A stretch of DNA of 10,512 nt, from assembly GCA_964503615.1 (NCBI GenBank), contig CAZDBA010000165.1, positions 1 through 10,512 of the forward strand, given 5' to 3'. The notes under the pieces were generated by a model. It saw only the letters and a program-made list of their open reading frames with translations, did no database searches and was not told where the DNA came from. Made by a program: the position numbers and the translations under genes. Source of the DNA: CAZDBA01 sp964503615. Lineage in GTDB: Bacteria > Planctomycetota > Planctomycetia > Pirellulales > Pirellulaceae. Below, in pieces: positions 7,165 to 10,512 of this stretch. Position 1 is the stretch's first letter, and each line of letters opens with the position of its first letter.

Positions 7165-7239
7165 TCGACTTGGAAGTAGAACAAAAGCCCAATTTGGATC
7201 GAGTACCTGTTGCTGGTTCGCCCACCTGAACCAAGTCGA
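7165..7239. repeat. Inverted repeats between MFS and methyltransferase genes
   Basis: TCGACTTGG (7165-7173) is the exact inverse of CCAAGTCGA (7231-7239). Inside it, TGGTTC (7214-7219) pairs with GAACCA (7228-7233) around eight bases. The two pairings share bases 7231-7233, so they are alternatives. They lie just past the MFS stop codon on its strand but lack a clear T-run, so calling a terminator is not justified. A read-through or attenuating structure ahead of the methyltransferase is possible. Confidence 0.35.
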
Positions 7240-7241
7240 GT

Positions 7242-8594
7242 TTATTCTTCAGGTTTTTTCTCAGTAGGCTCTGCAGAAGGCTCTGGAAACCGGCTGAAAA
7301 CAACAAAAGCGACTACGAAAGCGATTGCGTGCAATACGGCTCCCGCCAGAAACGGCACTCCTGGCAGTTGGAACGGTGCAGAATCTGATGTGAAATATCC
7401 GAACAATCCAACAGTGAAAAACAAAGGAGCAATAATGTTGGTCAAGCTCACAAGTGAGGTCAACGCGCCCTGGATTTTGCCTTGTTCCGAGCTGTCCACC
7501 TGGCTTGCAACCAAACTTTGAATCGCTGGTCCCGTGATCCCTCCCAGCGAACCAAGCACGATCGTAGCCAGAATCATCCAGCCCTGTGTCGCCATCCCGT
7601 AACTGAAAAAAGTGATCGTAGAAATCAATATTCCGATCTTGATCGCCTTGCGTTCGCCAATTCGCGAAATGATCGGACGTACCAAGCCGCCTTGAACCAC
7701 CACCGCACAGATCCCCACCAATCCTAACACGAGTCCATTGGTTCGTTCTTCCCATCCGAATTTCTCAGCCGTAAACAAAACCCATACGTTCTCCAGACCA
7801 CGCTGAGCCAAAGACAGCAACAGAAACGCGACGGCCAACCCAGCAATGAACGGATAAACTCGCAAACGTGTTACCGTTCCAAATGGATTCGCTTTGGAAA
7901 CCGTGAACGAACTTCTCTTGTTGGCCGGTAACGATTCCGGAAGTACGAAGTATCCGTACAGCCAATTCCCGAGCGCCAAACAGGCGGCAACAAAAAACGG
8001 CAATCGAATGTGGATATCGCCAAGTATTCCGCCCAGAGCCGGGCCAAAGATGAAGCCAAGTCCAAACATCATCCCCACCAGCCCAAAATTCCGAGACCGA
8101 TTCTCAGGAGTCGAAACGTCGGCGATGTAGGCGTTCGCCGCCGAAAAACTACCGCCCAAAATACCTGCCAACGAACGTCCGACAAACAACCACCAAACGG
8201 ACGGCGCGAATCCCTGAATTACGTAATCAACGCCCAGCCCGAATAGTGAACCCAAGATGATTGGACGGCGCCCGAAACGATCAGAAAGTGCACCCAGGAT
8301 TGGCGCGAAAAAGAACTGCATCAACGCATACGATGCCGAAATCATCCCCACATACCAACTGGCGACCGATGTGACCTCGTCCGGGTGAACCCCTTCTTGC
8401 AGTAGAAAATCTTTTACCAGTTCGGGGAGCACCGGGATCACGATCCCAATCCCCAAGATGTCAATGAAAAGGGTCAGTAAGATAAACGGCATCGCCGCCT
8501 TGCGGTTCCGCAATCCAACCTCAGACGGCAGCAAGTCATCAGACGAAGGTTCGATTAAATCGCCTGAACCGGTAGGTTCCTCCGACTTGCTCAT
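7242..8594 (-). CDS. MFS transporter, TetA/TCR-like 12-helix exporter
   Basis: This is a drug/proton-antiporter-type member of the major facilitator superfamily, inner membrane, 450 residues with about 12 helices. Helix 1 begins at PFILLTLFIDILGIGIVIPVLP (36-57), the wording typical of the tetracycline-resistance-like branch. Motif A is GALSDRFGRRPI (101-112). Helices 4-5 carry GRSLAGILGGSFSAANAY (139-156) with IADVSTPENRSR (157-168), and motif C is GFIFGPALGGILG (180-192). A polar N-terminal tail of about 32 residues and an acidic, Pro/Glu-rich C-terminal tail (EPSAEPTEKKPEE) are cytoplasmic. The second half has a shorter, weaker motif A copy (SRIGERKAIK, 310-319). GAGGA directly abuts the ATG, too close to act as a normal Shine-Dalgarno; AAAGG lies 12 bases up. 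No adjacent TetR-type regulator is present, so inducible tetracycline resistance is not supported. The substrate is unknown. It diverges from the DAHP synthase gene. Confidence 0.93.
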   Translation of the reverse strand: MSKSEEPTGSGDLIEPSSDDLLPSEVGLRNRKAAMPFILLTLFIDILGIGIVIPVLPELVKDFLLQEGVHPDEVTSVASWYVGMISASYALMQFFFAPILGALSDRFGRRPIILGSLFGLGVDYVIQGFAPSVWWLFVGRSLAGILGGSFSAANAYIADVSTPENRSRNFGLVGMMFGLGFIFGPALGGILGDIHIRLPFFVAACLALGNWLYGYFVLPESLPANKRSSFTVSKANPFGTVTRLRVYPFIAGLAVAFLLLSLAQRGLENVWVLFTAEKFGWEERTNGLVLGLVGICAVVVQGGLVRPIISRIGERKAIKIGILISTITFFSYGMATQGWMILATIVLGSLGGITGPAIQSLVASQVDSSEQGKIQGALTSLVSLTNIIAPLFFTVGLFGYFTSDSAPFQLPGVPFLAGAVLHAIAFVVAFVVFSRFPEPSAEPTEKKPEE

Positions 8595-8769
8595 TCCTCA
8601 ATCTGCCTTTGCGATGCTCTGATAAAGCGTCTGAGTCGAACACAATTTTTGCCAAGTGACAAGGCATCGTGAACGCGCAAAAGTGCCGTTTTGGAATGGT
8701 TGTTCAACACTAAGGCTTTTTTCGGACCGACTATTTCATTTGACAAATTCGCGCCCGAAAGGAGTGTTA

Positions 8770-8823
8770 ATGGCAAATAAAGCGTTGAAACCGCCAAATC
8801 GAATTGCCTTTCTTGTAATCTGA
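8770..8823 (+). CDS. Candidate 17-codon leader or small ORF upstream of DAHP synthase
   Basis: AAAGGAG (8758-8764) lies five bases ahead of an ATG, the strongest ribosome-binding site in this window. The ORF encodes MANKALKPPNRIAFLVI and ends with TGA at 8821-8823. It is too short to be found by ordinary gene calling. It has a Pro-Pro pair (codons 8-9), a context known in general to slow ribosomes, and only one aromatic residue, so it is not a standard Trp/Phe/Tyr leader peptide. The stop codon overlaps the first strand of a hairpin at 8822-8841. It sits 167 bases upstream of the DAHP synthase ATG. It could be a regulatory leader, a stand-alone microprotein, or chance. Confidence 0.33.
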   Translation: MANKALKPPNRIAFLVI

Positions 8824-8841
8824 TTCTCGCAGAGCAGAATC
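8822..8841 (+). promoter_or_regulatory. Hairpin overlapping the stop of the 17-codon ORF
   Basis: GATTCT (8822-8827) pairs with AGAATC (8836-8841) around an eight-base loop, in which CTC/GAG offers an alternative pairing. No T-run follows (CGACTACAAAAAACGG), so it is not an intrinsic terminator. Overlap with the TGA of the small ORF means a ribosome finishing that ORF would melt it, the arrangement used by translation-coupled leaders. It could also be a protein operator. Confidence 0.3.
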
Positions 8842-8990
8842 CGACTACAAAAAACGGTATTGTTTGTTAACCTTTTGCACTTGCGAACAACACAGCCGAT
8901 TAAATAGTCGTAGTTTAAGCCGTGCGTTGCAAAGATAGAATACTGCGACGCCTTATCTCCACGCCACAGTCCAAAACGAACCGAACACAG

Positions 8991-10343
8991 ATGCCAAATA
9001 ATTGGTCGCCTGATTCATGGCGCGAAAAAACGATTTCACAGCAACCCGTTTATCCCAATCAGGAACTGCTGCACGATAGCCTCAAAAGGCTGGCCGCATT
9101 GCCACCACTTGTTACCAGTTGGGAAATCGAAAACCTGAAAGACCAGCTAGGCGCAGCCTCAAGAGGTGAAGCATTTTTATTGCAAGGCGGGGACTGTAGC
9201 GAATCGCTGGATGATTGCCGAAACGAGTCGATCGTGCGCAATTTGAAAGTGCTCATGCAAATGAGCTTTGTACTCATTTACGGCTCGATGAAAAAAGTGG
9301 TCCGTGTTGGCCGTATGGCAGGTCAATACGCCAAACCTCGCAGCGCCGATACCGAAACGCGTGACGGCGTAACGTTGCCAGTTTATCGAGGCGATATCGT
9401 CAACCGTAGCGGGTTCAGCAAAGCCGATCGCGAACCCAATCCGGAACTGTTGTTACGTGGCTACGAGCGAGCTGCGTTGACTTTGAATTTTATTCGCGGG
9501 CTGATCTTTGGCGGATTTGCCGATCTTCACCATCCTGAAAACTGGGAATTGGAGTTTGCCACGAAATCTCCTCGCTTGGCTGAATACAAGGAGATGGTCA
9601 AATCGATCACCAATTCGCTCAAATTCATGGAGGCGGTTCTGGGTTCTCGATTAAAAGATAGCCAAGGCGTCGACGTGTTCACATCGCACGAAGGCTTGCA
9701 CCTCAACTACGAGACCGCGCAGACTCGCCAAGTTCCTCGCCGTGAGGGTTGGTACAACATGAGTACACATATGCCTTGGATTGGTTACCGAACCCGGCAC
9801 ATCGACGGCGCGCACGTTGAGTACTTTCGGGGCATCGAGAATCCGATTGGGCTCAAAGTTGGTCCTGGCATGGAATGTGACGAGTTGACCGATATCATTA
9901 AAGTGCTCAACCCTGAAAACGAACCTGGCCGGATTACATTGATCCATCGTATGGGCGCAAAAACGGTAGGCGAGTACCTGCCTCCTCTGCTGGAAGCGGT
10001 CAAAAAGAAGGATCAAGTCGTCACGTGGTGTGCTGACCCAATGCATGGCAACACCTATGCGACCGAGGACGGTATCAAGACTCGTAGCTTTGAGGATATC
10101 TATACAGAGCTGTTAAAGACGTTCGATATCCACAACGAGTGCGGCACGATCCTAGGTGGCGTTCACTTGGAGCTAACCGGAGACAACGTCACCGAATGCG
10201 TAGGTGGAGCGGGAGAACTGTCTGAGCCCGATTTGAAGAAGGCCTATAAAAGCCAAGTCGATCCTCGTTTGAATTATGAACAAGCGATGGAGCTGGCATT
10301 CCTGATCGCAGAAAAAATGAAGATCAACGCAGTTAAGGCATAG
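8991..10343 (+). CDS. Class II 3-deoxy-7-phosphoheptulonate (DAHP) synthase
   Basis: This enzyme condenses phosphoenolpyruvate and erythrose 4-phosphate to DAHP, the first step of the shikimate pathway, in the cytoplasm with a divalent metal. The 450 residues match the plant/Mycobacterium AroG type. Metal ligands are C69 (GGDCSES), H352 (DPMHGNT), E394 (GGVHLELTG) and D424 (DPRLN); their spacings fit the known Mycobacterium set Cys87/His369/Glu411/Asp441 to within one residue. RxGRMAGQYAKPRS (105-118), VPRREGWYNMSTHMPW (247-262) and IHRMGAK (318-324) are further class II signatures. The ATG at 8991 is chosen because MPNNWSPDSWREK matches the family N-terminus (WxPxSWRxKP). An in-frame GTG at 8922 would add 23 basic residues with no family counterpart. 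No Shine-Dalgarno sequence precedes 8991. The long extra N-terminal helices of the Mycobacterium enzyme are absent, so its exact feedback regulation may not apply. No shikimate-pathway neighbour is in view. Confidence 0.97.
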   Translation: MPNNWSPDSWREKTISQQPVYPNQELLHDSLKRLAALPPLVTSWEIENLKDQLGAASRGEAFLLQGGDCSESLDDCRNESIVRNLKVLMQMSFVLIYGSMKKVVRVGRMAGQYAKPRSADTETRDGVTLPVYRGDIVNRSGFSKADREPNPELLLRGYERAALTLNFIRGLIFGGFADLHHPENWELEFATKSPRLAEYKEMVKSITNSLKFMEAVLGSRLKDSQGVDVFTSHEGLHLNYETAQTRQVPRREGWYNMSTHMPWIGYRTRHIDGAHVEYFRGIENPIGLKVGPGMECDELTDIIKVLNPENEPGRITLIHRMGAKTVGEYLPPLLEAVKKKDQVVTWCADPMHGNTYATEDGIKTRSFEDIYTELLKTFDIHNECGTILGGVHLELTGDNVTECVGGAGELSEPDLKKAYKSQVDPRLNYEQAMELAFLIAEKMKINAVKA

Positions 10344-10372
10344 CCTGGTCGATGGAGATTTTCCCTCGTGTG

Positions 10373-10392
10373 ATCCAGTTGGAGCACTGGAT
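10373..10392 (+). terminator. Hairpin downstream of DAHP synthase, possible terminator
   Basis: ATCCAGT (10373-10379) pairs perfectly with ACTGGAT (10386-10392) around a six-base loop, starting 29 bases after the stop codon. The position suits a terminator or 3'-end stabilising hairpin, but AGCAAATGATG follows instead of a T-run, so it is not a standard intrinsic terminator. The rest of the window end (10393-10512) has a smaller hairpin, GAGCG/CGCTC (10461-10465 with 10473-10477), and an eight-base inverted repeat (ATGATGAG 10398-10405, CTCATCAT 10479-10486), but no gene I can support. Confidence 0.35.
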
Positions 10393-10512
10393 AGCAAATG
10401 ATGAGCGTCCTTCAGGATAATCTATTTCGGCATGTCACAATTTGTTTCTATAGCGTCAAAGAGCGGAAACCACGCTCACTCATCATCTCGCTCCCTCTCT
10501 TCCAGTTCAGCC

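Larger units (their letters stand above)
8595..8990. promoter_or_regulatory. 396-base divergent regulatory region, MFS / DAHP synthase
   Basis: This region must hold the promoters of both flanking genes. A TTGACA hexamer occurs at 8740-8745 (+), but the bases 17 downstream are not a good -10. TTGCAC at 8875-8880 with TAAATA at 8901-8906 is too widely spaced to call. The + strand carries a 17-codon ORF (8770-8823) followed by a hairpin (8822-8841) and an AT-rich inverted repeat (TTAAA 8900-8904 with TTTAA 8914-8918). I saw no T-box, no Trp/Tyr repressor operator and no run of aromatic codons typical of classic attenuation. Confidence 0.5.

Noticed and set aside
7242..8594. Calling the MFS gene tetracycline resistance (tetA).
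   Set aside because: It has the family wording of the TetA-like branch, but there is no adjacent TetR regulator and no mobile context, and this branch includes many exporters with unknown substrates.
8591..8797. A 68-codon minus-strand ORF whose stop overlaps the MFS start codon (ATGA), suggesting translational coupling.
   Set aside because: It begins with TTG, has only a weak AAAGG upstream, matches no known protein character, and lies antisense to the better-supported 17-codon ORF. The ATGA overlap alone is not enough.
1..10512. A multi-gene defence, biosynthetic or other novel system.
   Set aside because: Genes alternate in strand, have separate terminators and unrelated functions, and there are no nucleases, toxin-antitoxin pairs, integrases or repeat arrays. 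No shared operon supports a joint system.
10393..10512. A partial gene or terminator at the right edge.
   Set aside because: No reading frame of useful length fits, and the hairpin GAGCG/CGCTC is only five pairs with a short T-run on the minus strand; the downstream gene is outside the window.

Overview
The window reads as an ordinary chromosomal stretch of a planctomycete, most likely Pirellulaceae/Rhodopirellula-like. That placement is inferred from overall protein character (a DUF1573 envelope protein, a plant/Mycobacterium-type class II DAHP synthase, several genes without a Shine-Dalgarno sequence), from near-balanced base composition and from loose single-gene packing. It is not based on any rRNA marker. 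I see no phage, insertion sequence, CRISPR array, tRNA or rRNA.

Layout, left to right. On the + strand come ispG (isoprenoid MEP pathway, 15-1154) and an MgtE Mg2+ channel (1323-2678). A shared hairpin then separates them from a convergent small gene of unknown function (2753-3091, -). A 389-base non-coding stretch follows. It holds a clear terminator for the next minus-strand gene and, on the + strand, four successive hairpins ending in a terminator-like element with no obvious gene in front of it. Next is a secreted or lipid-anchored DUF1573 protein (3481-4536, -), which shares a 129-base divergent promoter region with an Nramp-related transporter (4666 to the gap, +). The transporter runs into a 100-N assembly gap (6046-6145), so its stop codon is not visible. 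On the far side and convergent with it is a class I SAM-dependent methyltransferase with a lysine-rich N-terminal tail (6152-7045, -), then a TetA-like MFS exporter (7242-8594, -). A 396-base divergent region separates the exporter from a class II DAHP synthase (8991-10343, +), the first step of the shikimate pathway. The last 169 bases hold only hairpins.

The genes do not form an evident joint system. They are housekeeping metabolism (IspG, DAHP synthase), ion and solute transport (MgtE, Nramp-related, MFS) and an envelope protein. Three items deserve a second look. First, the Nramp-related transporter has lost all four canonical metal ligands and the acidic proton-path residues. Second, a 17-codon ORF with the best ribosome-binding site in the window, whose stop codon overlaps a hairpin, lies upstream of the DAHP synthase. 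Third, the orphan structured element lies at about 3252-3376. I found no strong evidence of an undescribed multi-gene system here.
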